Shown: positions 53,809 to 64,000 of the stretch, piece after piece
Layout of the letters: each line of letters starts with the position of its first letter
How positions within the stretch are numbered: the stretch's first letter is position 1
NCBI GenBank assembly: GCA_001542995.1
Contig: LFLA01000013.1
Coordinates: forward strand, 43,225 to 107,224
Length of the DNA: 64,000 nt
Reading direction: 5' to 3'
From: Nitrospina sp. LS_NOB
Lineage (GTDB): Bacteria > Nitrospinota > Nitrospinia > Nitrospinales > VA-1
Position numbers and translations under genes: made by a program
Notes under the pieces: model-generated
Databases searched by the model: none
What the model saw: only the letters and a program-made list of their open reading frames with translations
Told to the model about the DNA's origin: nothing

Positions 53809-54333
53809 ATGTCTTATTTAATTGTGGCCTGTAGTCTCAATCCTGAAAGTCGTAGCCGGGTCCTGGCACAAAAGGCCGAGGAAGCACTCCGTCAAGCAAG
53901 TGCAACGGTAGATTTTATGTCTCTAAAGGATATTCCTTTGCCTCTTTGTGATGGAGATTCGGCTTATGCGCAACCGGAGGTAATATCTGTTGCTGAACGG
54001 GTTAAAAAAGCTGAGGGGGTTTTGCTTTCCGTCCCCATTTATAACTACGATGCCAATGCCGCCGCGAAGAACCTGGTCGAGCTTACCGGCAAGAGCTGGG
54101 AAGATAAAGTGGTGGGCTTTCTTTGTGCCGCTGGAGGACAAGGCAGTTATATGTCCATCATGAGCCTGGCTAACAGCCTGATGCTGGACTTTCGATGTAT
54201 CGTCCTGCCCCGATTCGTTTACGTTACAGGTGAGGCCTTTGAAGGAGACAATCTGGCCGATCCTGAAATCGAACAGCGCATTCGCAAATTATCGGACCAA
54301 TTGATCAAAGTTTCTAAGGCGCTTCAAAGTTAA
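53809..54333 (+). CDS. NAD(P)H-dependent FMN reductase family protein
   Basis: 174 residues of flavodoxin-like fold: IVACSLNPESRSRVLAQKAE (phosphate-binding loop), LKDIPLPLCDGD, VLLSVPIYNYDANAAAKNLV and VGFLCAAGGQGSYMSIMSLA. Reduces FMN or quinone-like compounds with NAD(P)H. GGAG lies 8 nt before the ATG. Confidence 0.9.
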   Translation: MSYLIVACSLNPESRSRVLAQKAEEALRQASATVDFMSLKDIPLPLCDGDSAYAQPEVISVAERVKKAEGVLLSVPIYNYDANAAAKNLVELTGKSWEDKVVGFLCAAGGQGSYMSIMSLANSLMLDFRCIVLPRFVYVTGEAFEGDNLADPEIEQRIRKLSDQLIKVSKALQS

Positions 54334-54602
54334 TGAGAGCAAGGTTGCAACCCCCTCAGCCCCCATCTAACAAAACGTGTTCCTTTTGTTCGAGTTCAAA
54401 AAAGAGGGAGTAAATCCAACCCTCCCTTAGTCCCTCCCTATGAAGGGAGGGAAATTTTGTTATCTGTGTCCATCGGCGTTCATCTGTGGTTGCAACCCTC
54501 CGGAGGTTTTTAGCGGCTCGTGGACGCAGGCTTTGCCGTTACGCACACCTGCCCTCGCGAGAGGGTGAGCCGCCCCATTGGCCCCACGCCGAGTGGCGCC
54601 GG
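54334..54602. repeat. Repeat-filled intergenic region
   Basis: Contains the 'ccctcccttagtccctccctatgaaggga' unit (54420-54449, also at 15088-15123), a 'cctcgcgagagg' palindrome (54553-54564) and the dispersed hairpin CCACGCCGAGTGG (54584-54596) beside the stop of the next gene. No gene. Confidence 0.6.
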
Positions 54603-54905
54603 CTAGCGGTGGTCTGCCTGAAAAAAGCTTAGGACTCCCATCAGGGCTATGGCGGTAGCGGAAGTAAAATACATCAGGAGCCCAATTCCCGAGTCACCAA
54701 ATAGTTCCATCCAGTAAATACGGTTGGAAACGAAACCCCAGTAAAAAATAAAAAAATAGGATAAGAGCAGTCCAGTTTTATATTTCGCGTAAAGCAGACA
54801 AATAAAACAAGCCGCAAACATAAACGCAATTTGTCCGAAAGAAATAAAAAATACTTTGTGCGATAAAAATTCTACGGCTTCACTAATACTCTGCATAACA
54901 TTCAC
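54603..54905 (-). CDS. Hypothetical membrane protein
   Basis: 100 residues with three hydrophobic helices (FISFGQIAFMFAACFICLLY, LLLSYFFIFYWGFVSNRIYW, IGLLMYFTSATAIALMGVLS). No family recognised. Stop codon TAG lies next to the dispersed hairpin. Confidence 0.55.
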   Translation of the reverse strand: MNVMQSISEAVEFLSHKVFFISFGQIAFMFAACFICLLYAKYKTGLLLSYFFIFYWGFVSNRIYWMELFGDSGIGLLMYFTSATAIALMGVLSFFQADHR

Positions 54906-55209
54906 CCAATTTCATCCTTGATAAGTTATCTCCCCAACACTTTCTTTAATCCCTAAGAAGGGATCAAAATCGGTTTCCTTAATCTTGGGAACCAGAATTG
55001 AAAAGCAAAAAAGATACCAATAAAGAGAAAACTCGGGGAGATTTGGGAGGAATAACTTTAACCTTTTGGTTTTAAAGGGGAAACTATTTTCAAAAACTGC
55101 TCAAAAAATTTAAACCAGAAGGGCAATTTATCCATAAATTGAATTATTTTTATAACAAATTATAAATATGAATGATTTATCACACATAAAATACCATATT
55201 TACTAAATT
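54906..55209. other. AT-rich non-coding region
   Basis: No gene, hairpin or repeat that I can support. Probably upstream region of the membrane protein and 3' region of the nucleotidyltransferase. Confidence 0.4.
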
Positions 55210-55971
55210 TTATGGTTTTGGGAGCTGGTACTGACCCGGGTGGGATTGAAAGCGCTTCAAAGCGGTGGAATAGTCTTCCTGAGTGTCTATTTCAAAACAG
55301 CCTTCTTCCTCAACGTTCCAGGGATGCAGGGAGGTGTTCCGGGCAAACTCGGTGAAGGGGATCTCCCAAAGAACGGGTCGGTAGGCGGACTCATTATTTT
55401 CATACAGGGCGATAAACCGTGGGACATCTTCCTGGCGCAGCATGAAAAATCCTATCGCCTCACCCCCGAAACCGAAACCGGATTTTTCCTCGTCGGTCAG
55501 TTCTCGTTTGGTGATGAAAGCGTGGATGGTTCCTGATGGATTCAATAATACTTTCGCGCATTCAGCGTCGTCGATATCAGCAGGTATCAACGCAAATGAA
55601 GAGCGCAACGCTTTTTGGACATAGTTGAGCAGGGCCTCGGGCGGATACAAAACATCGCCATCAAGAATCAATGTTTCGTTCTGGCAGTGTTTGAGTCCCA
55701 TCACCATCGACAAGGTGTTGCCAGTAGTGCGGTAGACCGGGTTGTCAATGAAATGTACCGGCAGATCGAGGTTGAGTTCCTGCACATAGGATTTCAGCGC
55801 CGGAGCATTATGACCAAGGATGAGATGAGTGTTCTGAATGCCCAGAGCCTTGAGGCATTTCAAGTGGCGGGAAAGCAGTGTCTCCTCGCCGAAAGGCAGA
55901 AGCGCTTTATGAGGAAGGTCCTGCCGATCCAGACGCGAGCCGTAACCGGCAAGTAATATGATTGCTTCCAC
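55210..55971 (-). CDS. Sugar- or choline-phosphate nucleotidyltransferase
   Basis: 253 residues of the NTP-transferase fold: IILLAGYGSRLDRQDLPHKA (the GxGxRL...K nucleotide motif), GNTLSMVMGL and LILDGDVLYPPEALL (metal-binding DxD-like). The YRTTGNTLSM pattern resembles LicC/phosphocholine or mannose-1-phosphate types. Likely makes an activated head group or sugar for surface polymers. Confidence 0.8.
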   Translation of the reverse strand: MEAIILLAGYGSRLDRQDLPHKALLPFGEETLLSRHLKCLKALGIQNTHLILGHNAPALKSYVQELNLDLPVHFIDNPVYRTTGNTLSMVMGLKHCQNETLILDGDVLYPPEALLNYVQKALRSSFALIPADIDDAECAKVLLNPSGTIHAFITKRELTDEEKSGFGFGGEAIGFFMLRQEDVPRFIALYENNESAYRPVLWEIPFTEFARNTSLHPWNVEEEGCFEIDTQEDYSTALKRFQSHPGQYQLPKP

Positions 55972-55995
55972 AAAAAACCTCTACCAGCTTGACCC

Positions 55996-56105
55996 TTTAA
56001 CAGGGAGACCCTTGCATAACCCGTCATTGCGAGGAGCCAACAGCGACGAAGCAATCCAAAAGTCTGGATCGTCGCGCTCCTTTTAGTCGCTCGCGATGAC
56101 GAATA
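55996..56105. repeat. Dispersed repeat, 'tcattgcgaggagc...gacgaagcaatcc' class
   Basis: Begins with TTTAACAGGGAGACCCTTGC, matching the left end of the MITE-like element at 10941-10960. The interior differs (gcgaggagccaacagcgacgaag). Confidence 0.5.
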
Positions 56106-56114
56106 CTGAGGGGG

Positions 56115-57081
56115 TTATTTAGAAAAAGCCCAGAAATCGGACATCGGTTTCCGGGAACAGAAACGCCGGTATTTGAGCAGGGTGTCCAGCCCATCTGCGC
56201 TGCGTTCCACGTTGCTCGGTTCCTCGGGAAAGTCTCCCCAGCCCTGCTCATTTTTAATATCGATCAGCCAGCGCACCCCTTTTTCAATAATCGGCGTGTA
56301 TTTTTCCTTATCCTTGAAGGTGTCTGACACCAGCATCAGGTTACGACAGGCATCCATGGTGTGGTCGGTATTTTCATTATCCCAACTGCCGTTTGCGGCT
56401 TGTTCGGCCACGAGAGAGGGCCGCCTGCAGGCACATTTTTCCGGCATACTCGATTTTGTCCATGAAGTAGGCGGGAACCAGAGTGTACTGCATCAAATGC
56501 GCCGTGGTTTCGATACCTGCCGGATGGAACGTTTCATCTTTCCAGAGTCCTGAATCCTTTTGCCATTCCTTGATAAACTCGAAGCCTCTAACGCGGGCTT
56601 TGTTGATGCGTTTGTCATCGGTCTTGTCCTGAGTGACCTGATAAATGGTCAGAAAGCACGTGACGGAACAGGTCGTATCCAGATGAGACCATTCAGCATC
56701 GGACCAATGCCCGTCTTCTTCCTGCATGGACAAGACATATTCCAGAGTCTTATCAACGGTCGCTTGAATTTCCGGATCTTTGAGAGCCATATTACCTCGA
56801 CAGAGTTTGAGCCCAACAAAAGTCGTGATCCACATCGAAGTTTTTTCGGTGTGGGATTCTTTAGACCAGCCGCCATCCGGGTTTTGCACTTTGACGCACT
56901 CTTTGAATTCGCCGGATTTTTCCTCGGTCAAATCCATATGCAGGATACAGCGCAAGACATGTTCCAGCACTTCCATATCCTGTTTCCCTTCAAGAAGGCT
57001 CCACTTGCCTCTTTTGGATTCCAGATAATCCCACTCGCTCTGGATCAATGCATCCAGTTCTTCCTTGTCAATCGTTGCCAT
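56115..57081 (-). pseudogene. Prenyltransferase / squalene-oxidase-repeat (alpha-toroid) protein, frameshifted
   Basis: ATG 57081 opens a frame with repeats such as VKVQNPDGGWSKESHTEKTS and VLSMQEEDGHWSDAEWSHLD, the QxxDGGW-type alpha-alpha toroid repeat of terpene cyclases and prenyltransferases. Near 56410-56425 a one-base shift breaks it. The other frame continues as EQAANGSWDNENTDHTMDAC and LIDIKNEQGWGDFPEEPSNV to 56115. Joined length is about 320 residues. No cyclase DxDD is visible, so the activity is unknown. Confidence 0.75.
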
Positions 57082-57230
57082 AATTCTCCAAACAGTTCGA
57101 TATCTAAATTATCTGCCAATAACGGATTATATTCATGTGGTCAAATCGGGTCAACTCGAATCACAGCAAACAGCACTCCTAGATAACATCCGGTAATGGA
57201 TGGAGGAATCAGCTAATTGGATGAAGGGAG

Positions 57231-58262
57231 TTAATTAACCAACTGGGAATATTTTTTGGGAACCCAACCCTTCTTGCCTTTTCGATACTCGATCTGGAAC
57301 CATTGTCTGGTCTCCTGATAAACCGGCACGACCGAATTTTTGGGGATCTGAGACATCACTTTAGACCGGGCATCCGGTTTTGCCCGCACTCAAAGCGGGG
57401 CATTTTGGGTCGTGATCCGCACCCGTTTTGTTGGCACAGGTTCAGGATCAACGGACTGTTTTGTTTCCGCCACGATTTCTATCGATTCCCTGCACACAAG
57501 CGCAGAGGCAACAGGAACGCGGCTCTCCATCGGCTCGAGGACAAAAACCTCCTCCCGGGGCTGGGTGGTTCATTGCGCTGGATCGGGCAACATATCTCCC
57601 TGTATTTCCGGGAATTCTCCCACTGGGGATTCCTGTGGCTTCATTTTGGCAATCAGACGCCGGGCTTCATCGGAGTTTTTCGGGTTATCGGGATATTTCG
57701 CCACAAACGCTTCATAATCCTCCAGCGTGTTGGCCCGCTTGACCTGCTCATAGATAAGGTCCTGAAGGGTTTTTATCTTCAGCGCCACTTGCTCTTTTCC
57801 CTTAAGATCGGTGAGTTTTTTCACCCTTCCGAGATGCTCGATAGCTGTTTCATAATCCTTGTTCTCCCGCGAAATTGTGACCTGGAACCGCAATGCTCTT
57901 TTCAGGTTATCCTTGATCTTGGTGTCAAAAGGTTCCAGAGCCAGAGCGGTTTCAAAAGAGGTCACGGCGGGTGCCAGTTGGTCATTGGAATAAAACGCCA
58001 TGCCAAGGTTGTTATGGCCCCTGAACGACCTCGGGTTGTTTTGCAAAAACTGTTTCCAGAGATCAATCGAGTTGTCGAGTTGATTGTTTTTTAGTCGCAC
58101 CATGGCGCGGTTATACAGCTCCAGCTGCGCTTTAGGCAGATTCTCGGGTGGCATCTCAAAATGGGGATTTACAAGCACCGAGCGGGTGACGCAACCACTG
58201 ATCCCCAAAAGGAGAACCGTTAACAAAACGCGCAATAGGAGTGCGGGAAACATAATGTACAT
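57231..58262 (-). pseudogene. TPR + SH3b lipoprotein with two in-frame TGA codons
   Basis: The ATG at 58262 (or 58253) starts MYIMFPALLLRVLLTVLLLG with lipobox GISGC; an earlier in-frame ATG at 58427 would add 55 residues across the TPP riboswitch and is rejected. TPR repeats follow (for example NNLGMAFYSNDQLAPAVTSF). TGA at 57570-57572 stops it. The same frame continues with a linker, a second TGA at 57390-57392, and an SH3b domain (VRAKPDARSKVMSQIPKNSV, WFQIEYRKGKKGWVPKKY) ending at 57231. The second TGA replaces the expected Arg before VRAKP, as from a CGA-to-TGA change. Confidence 0.7.
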
Positions 58263-58337
58263 ATTACTCTTTTTTATTTTTACGTCAATATGTTGTTGAC
58301 TTGTAGGAAATATGAAATAACCTAGACCCGTCACGAA

Positions 58338-58420
58338 CACTGGGGGCGTTTTTGAACTGAGAGTCCTAAAACAGGACGACCCTTTGAACCTGATCTGGAT
58401 CATGCCAGCGAAGGGAAGTG
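58338..58420 (+). promoter_or_regulatory. TPP riboswitch (THI element)
   Basis: Conserved cores are visible: ACTGAGAG, then ACCCTTTGAACCTGATCTGG and ATCATGCCAGCGAAGGGAA. P1 is CACT (58338-58341) with AGTG (58417-58420). It lies 273 nt upstream of thiS on the same strand, and should reduce expression of thiS-G-E-C when thiamin pyrophosphate is plentiful. Confidence 0.95.
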
Positions 58421-58620
58421 AAGCCATCTGTAATAGACTCGCTGCATTTCCTCAAAGGTTGGGACGCGGCTTTTTTTATGCCCGCCCTTTCTTAAGAATC
58501 CCGCCCGGATTTGATCCACGATTATAGTTTTGTCCCCTTGATTGAGCGGCTGTTTTGGACTAAGCCTTGTCCTTTTTCTGGAGCGTTTCCCTTGCGGGCA
58601 TCTTTAAAAAATTGCTTTGT

Positions 58621-58687
58621 CCATGAGCGGCCCTTGCTAATAAGGGCCTGCGAGTAGCCTGAGAGAAAATTATCGCATAAATAGAGA
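58621..58687 (+). repeat. Leader-like element shared with the mnmG upstream region
   Basis: CCATGAGCGGCCCTT.. AAGGGCCTGCGAGT..AGAGAAAATTA..ATAGAGA aligns with 17265-17198 (minus). It contains the perfect stem GGCCCTT-gctaat-AAGGGCC and ends 5 nt before the thiS ATG. Confidence 0.6.
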
Positions 58688-58692
58688 CTCCT

Positions 58693-58896
58693 ATGAAACT
58701 GACGATTAATGGCGAAAACCGTGAAATCCTGAAAAGCCAGACCCTTGAGGATCTGGCTCGCGAGCTGGATATCCAGGCACCCAATTTCGCCATGGCCCTT
58801 AACCAACAGGTCGTTCCAAAATCCAAATACGCCGCAACCTCGATTCAGGAAAACGACGAGGTTGAAATTGTGCATGCCGTCGGTGGCGGGATATAA
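58693..58896 (+). CDS. thiS: Sulfur-carrier protein ThiS
   Basis: 67 residues, ubiquitin-like fold: MKLTINGENREILKSQTLED and VEIVHAVGGGI. The C-terminal Gly-Gly that is thiocarboxylated is present, followed by one extra Ile. ThiF is not in the window. First gene of the thi operon under the TPP riboswitch. Confidence 0.95.
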   Translation: MKLTINGENREILKSQTLEDLARELDIQAPNFAMALNQQVVPKSKYAATSIQENDEVEIVHAVGGGI

Positions 58897-58920
58897 TTTT
58901 AATTTTTTAAAACTACGAAT

Positions 58921-59703
58921 ATGGACACAAAAAAAGAGTTCATGAAAATTGGCGACAAGACCTTCAAGTCCAGGCTGATTGTAGGGACCGGGAAATATAA
59001 ATCCTTCGACGAAACCCGACAGGCTATCGAAATTTCCGGCGCCGAAATTGTAACGGTCGCTGTTCGCCGTATTGAGCTGGACAAAAATAAGGACTCCATA
59101 CTCAATCACCTCGACCCAAAAAAATACACTTTTCTGCCTAACACGGCAGGATGCTACACGCTGAAAGAGGCGGTGATGACCTGCGAACTGGCACGGGAAG
59201 CGGGACTGGGAAACATCGTCAAGGTAGAAGTCATCGGTGACGAGAAAACCCTGTTCCCCGATAACGAAGCCACGCTGGAAGCCTCTAAACTTTTAGTCAA
59301 AGACGGCTTTCATGTTCTGCCTTATTGCACCGACGATGTCGTGCTCTGCAAAAAACTCGAAGACATCGGTTGCGCCGCAGTCATGCCACTGGCGGCACCG
59401 ATCGGCTCCGGTCTCGGCATTCGCAATCCGTATAACATCAAACTGATTTTAGAAGCGGTCAAGGTTCCGGTCATCATCGATGCCGGGGTCGGCACCGCCT
59501 CCGACGCCAGCCGCGCCATGGAACTGGGGGTTTCGGGAATCTTGATGAACACCGCCATCGCCAGCGCCAAAGACCCATTAAAAATGGCACAAGCTATGAA
59601 AATGGCGGTGGAGTGCGGTCGTATGGCTTATGAAGCCGGACGCATCCCGAAAAAACTTTATGCCTCAGCCAGCAGTCCGCTGGACGGCTTGATTGAGCTG
59701 TGA
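58921..59703 (+). CDS. thiG: Thiazole synthase ThiG
   Basis: Forms the thiazole phosphate ring of thiamin. 260 residues, TIM barrel: [36 protein letters not shown], and [20 protein letters not shown] with [12 protein letters not shown]. The schiff-base Lys is expected in VKVEV. An in-frame ATG at 58942 is an alternative start. Confidence 0.96.
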   Translation: MDTKKEFMKIGDKTFKSRLIVGTGKYKSFDETRQAIEISGAEIVTVAVRRIELDKNKDSILNHLDPKKYTFLPNTAGCYTLKEAVMTCELAREAGLGNIVKVEVIGDEKTLFPDNEATLEASKLLVKDGFHVLPYCTDDVVLCKKLEDIGCAAVMPLAAPIGSGLGIRNPYNIKLILEAVKVPVIIDAGVGTASDASRAMELGVSGILMNTAIASAKDPLKMAQAMKMAVECGRMAYEAGRIPKKLYASASSPLDGLIEL

Positions 59704-59707
59704 TCTT

Positions 59708-62307
<2,600 letters not shown>

Positions 62308-62506
62308 CCGGCGAGCCGCCGGTGGCAAATAAAAAGCTCCTCCCCTGACAAGGGGAGGTTGGGAGGGGTTGCTAAACCATTTTCCTGGTGTCAGGAAAAT
62401 GGTAAGTAGGCGGCTGTCACCCTGAGGCGTCCGTGATATTTCTCCTTAACCCTCGTGCCTCGAAGGGGTAGAAGCATCTCGCCGCAGAAGCCACAAGTAA
62501 TCTCCA

Positions 62507-63613
62507 TCATGCCAAATTTATTTCGTAATGGGTGCTACGCCCGCCGCCCAAAGGCATGAGAGCTCCTTTTTCAACCAAGTCCTGCAAATCCCTGGTTGCG
62601 GTTGCTTTTGAGGTGCCGGTGATCGAAATATAATTTTTAGCACTCAACCCACCTTTGAAACCTTCCAGCCCTTCTCGGAACATGCGCTGAACAACCCGTA
62701 ACTGGCGATCATTGAGTTGCCCCTCAAAGTGATCAAAGAATTTTGCTTTATTGATAGTGAACTCAATTTGCTTTTCTGCATAAATATGGGCATCCAGAAT
62801 TGTCGTCACAAAGCAAATAACCCAAGGTGTAATTTCACTGGAGCCCTGTGCTACTTTAAGGGCATCGTAATAAGCTTTCTTATTAGTTTCTATCATAGTG
62901 GAAAGGCTTAATAAGATAGGGTGTCCCACCCCTTGAGATAAAGCTTTTTCGGCTAAAGCCCGGCCTATTCTTCCATTCCCATCTTCAAAAGGGTGGATTG
63001 TTTCAAAGTAAAGATGAACGATTGCTGATCGAATGGGAGGGTGCCTGAATGGCTCTTTTCCCTTCGGGTGCGTTTTGTTAAACCATTTAATAAACCGGGT
63101 CATTTCTTTGGGAACACCGCTTGATGGGGGAGCTTCAAAATGAATTTTTGTTTTTCCAATTGGGCCGGATATAACCTGCATCGGCCCTTTATGTGTTCGC
63201 CAGCCTCCAGCCTTAATCCTCTGATTCCCCTTCATGACCATTTCATGCCAGGAAAACAGTTTTTCTTTTGTCAATTTTTCAGCATAAGAATTACGAACAT
63301 CCACCATAAGCTCTGCAATACCTTCTGCTTTTTTATCCTTTGTTTGCGGAGATTTTGGTAAGACACCAAGATTATTTCTGATGGAGGACATAACATCCGG
63401 GCGATTTAAATATTCGCCCTCGATTTCTGAAGTTTTAATGGCCTCAGAAACCATCATATCAATGGTTGTTTCGGTTTGAGCCTCTTCCGGTAATGCGTCA
63501 AGAAGGCCGCTGACGCGCGCCGCACGCTTCTCGAAAGTGAAAAGAAGGTCTTCAATCTCTTGAAAATTATATTGAAAGTTGGGCCAGTCTGGTTGTTGCC
63601 AGTTATAAGTCAT
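62507..63613 (-). CDS. Fic-domain AMPylase with C-terminal winged helix
   Basis: 368 residues. Inhibitory motif TSEIEG (61-66, [S/T]xxxE[G/N]) before the Fic core, so autoinhibited class II. Catalytic loop HPFEDGNGRIGRALAEK (207-223) is complete. The C-terminus ISITGTSKATATRDLQDLVE is a winged helix that could bind the palindromes at its own promoter. It sits opposite to thiC inside a duplicated thiC tail, so it was probably inserted there. Confidence 0.93.
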   Translation of the reverse strand: MTYNWQQPDWPNFQYNFQEIEDLLFTFEKRAARVSGLLDALPEEAQTETTIDMMVSEAIKTSEIEGEYLNRPDVMSSIRNNLGVLPKSPQTKDKKAEGIAELMVDVRNSYAEKLTKEKLFSWHEMVMKGNQRIKAGGWRTHKGPMQVISGPIGKTKIHFEAPPSSGVPKEMTRFIKWFNKTHPKGKEPFRHPPIRSAIVHLYFETIHPFEDGNGRIGRALAEKALSQGVGHPILLSLSTMIETNKKAYYDALKVAQGSSEITPWVICFVTTILDAHIYAEKQIEFTINKAKFFDHFEGQLNDRQLRVVQRMFREGLEGFKGGLSAKNYISITGTSKATATRDLQDLVEKGALMPLGGGRSTHYEINLA

Positions 63614-63666
63614 GAGCCGATTATAGCATTTATTCGGCTCATAATAAGCAATATATTGAGCCGAAT
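63614..63666 (-). promoter_or_regulatory. Promoter/operator of the Fic gene
   Basis: Repeated half-sites: GAGCCGA (63614-63620), ATTCGGCTCA (63632-63641) and TGAGCCGAAT (63657-63666); the last two form a perfect 10-bp inverted repeat. On the minus strand TATAAT (complement of 63620-63625) lies 6 nt before the ATG, so the message may start at or next to the start codon (leaderless). Confidence 0.6.
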
Positions 63667-63737
63667 ATGATGGGCTTTTGGCTCACCTGCCAGCAGGGTG
63701 CTGAAAAGCTAATTTTTCTGTCATTCTGAACGTTAGC

Positions 63738-63835
63738 GAAGAAAAACAGGCCCCTGATGCAGGCATGAAAGAAATGTCCGACACCTTCAAAGAAAAAGGT
63801 GGGGAGATATACACAAAACCAGCGTGACTGGCGAG
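63738..63835. repeat. Duplicated 3' end of thiC
   Basis: Matches 62217-62316: 'gaagaaaaacaggccc', 'gatgcaggcatgaaagaaat', 'gatatacacaaaaccagcgt', with several changes. Direct orientation; the Fic gene lies between the two copies. It has no start codon of its own in context and is not a gene. Confidence 0.8.
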
Positions 63836-63865
63836 CCGCTTATCAAGCGGTTTGTCACAAATATT

Positions 63866-63897
63866 AAAAGCCCCCTGTAAAAAGGGGGCTTTTTTTG
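63866..63897. terminator. Rho-independent terminator
   Basis: AAAAGCCCCC (63866-63875) pairs with GGGGGCTTTT (63884-63893), followed by T's. A-run on one side and T-run on the other allow bidirectional use. Probably the original thiC terminator, now separated from thiC by the Fic insertion. Confidence 0.85.
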
Positions 63898-63900
63898 TAT

Positions 63901-64000
63901 CTACTGATGCCAACCAGACATCCATAGGATATTTTCTGAAAATTTAATGGCGCTATCCGGCTCCAGAGCGGGCGCTTGGACATCCACATCCAAATTACCT
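63901..64000 (-). CDS. C-terminal end of a gene running in from the right edge
   Basis: Open frame on the minus strand to the window edge, ending ...IKFSENILWMSGWHQ and TAG at 63901-63903. Too short to identify. It ends beside the bidirectional terminator, which fits a real gene end. Confidence 0.4.
   Translation of the reverse strand, partial: GNLDVDVQAPALEPDSAIKFSENILWMSGWHQ

Noticed and set aside
57303..58094. A 263-codon plus-strand open frame
   Set aside because: Antisense to the TPR/SH3b lipoprotein; composition is that of a shadow frame with many His, Phe and Arg.

Overview
The window looks like chromosome from a Gram-negative bacterium. It has an Mla-type lipid transport operon, lipoproteins with clear lipoboxes, a LolB-like protein, TatA/B and a GspA-like secretion ATPase. 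The gene mix (membrane pyrophosphatase, MqnA of the futalosine menaquinone route, alpha2beta2 glycyl-tRNA synthetase, many TPR proteins) would fit a Nitrospinota or deltaproteobacteria-like lineage. That is an inference, because no rRNA or marker phylogeny is available here.

Layout. 1-10.9 kb: ppdK (cut by the left edge) and glyS, a broken NB-ARC/TPR gene wedged between glyS and glyQ, a small conserved protein, and a GspB-like/GspA-like pair. 11.3-17.2 kb: yacG, an FG-GAP lipoprotein, a LysM/M23 lipoprotein, apt, a DUF4911-like protein and mnmG, separated by dispersed repeats. 17.4-26.7 kb: a visibly AT-rich genomic island integrated at the 3' end of tRNA-Leu(CAG), bounded by a 50-bp perfect direct repeat. 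Its cargo is a co-directional set: a zinc-ribbon DNA methyltransferase, a ParB-like protein, an SNF2-type helicase, a DUF3883-type nuclease-fold protein and an unknown protein. An XRE regulator lies on the other strand. This is the best candidate for an undescribed restriction/defence-like system. 26.9-37.7 kb: flippase-like gene and ribF, tatA/B, DUF2231-like genes, a tightly overlapping RNA-modification operon (whose first gene appears to start at ATT), algH, an LRR protein, hisI, hisG and mqnA. 37.8-46.2 kb: a minus-strand housekeeping series DciA-like, TPR, LolB-like, ispE, tRNA-Gln, prs, rplY, pth, hppA. 46.5-52.6 kb: anti-sigma/STAS pair, mlaE-mlaF-mlaD (mlaE and mlaD each frameshifted), a TPR lipoprotein and a membrane mannosyltransferase-like protein. 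52.7-58.3 kb: HAD hydrolase, FMN reductase, nucleotidyltransferase and several broken genes. 58.3-62.3 kb: a TPP riboswitch driving thiS-thiG-thiE-thiC. 62.5-63.9 kb: a Fic gene flanked by a duplicated thiC 3' end, then the edge of another gene.

Two themes recur. Short dispersed elements sit at gene ends: a CCCAC-TAG-GTGGG hairpin that often supplies the stop codon, and a MITE-like element with 12-bp inverted ends. Several genes are broken by single-base shifts or single stops, which could be real decay or assembly error.
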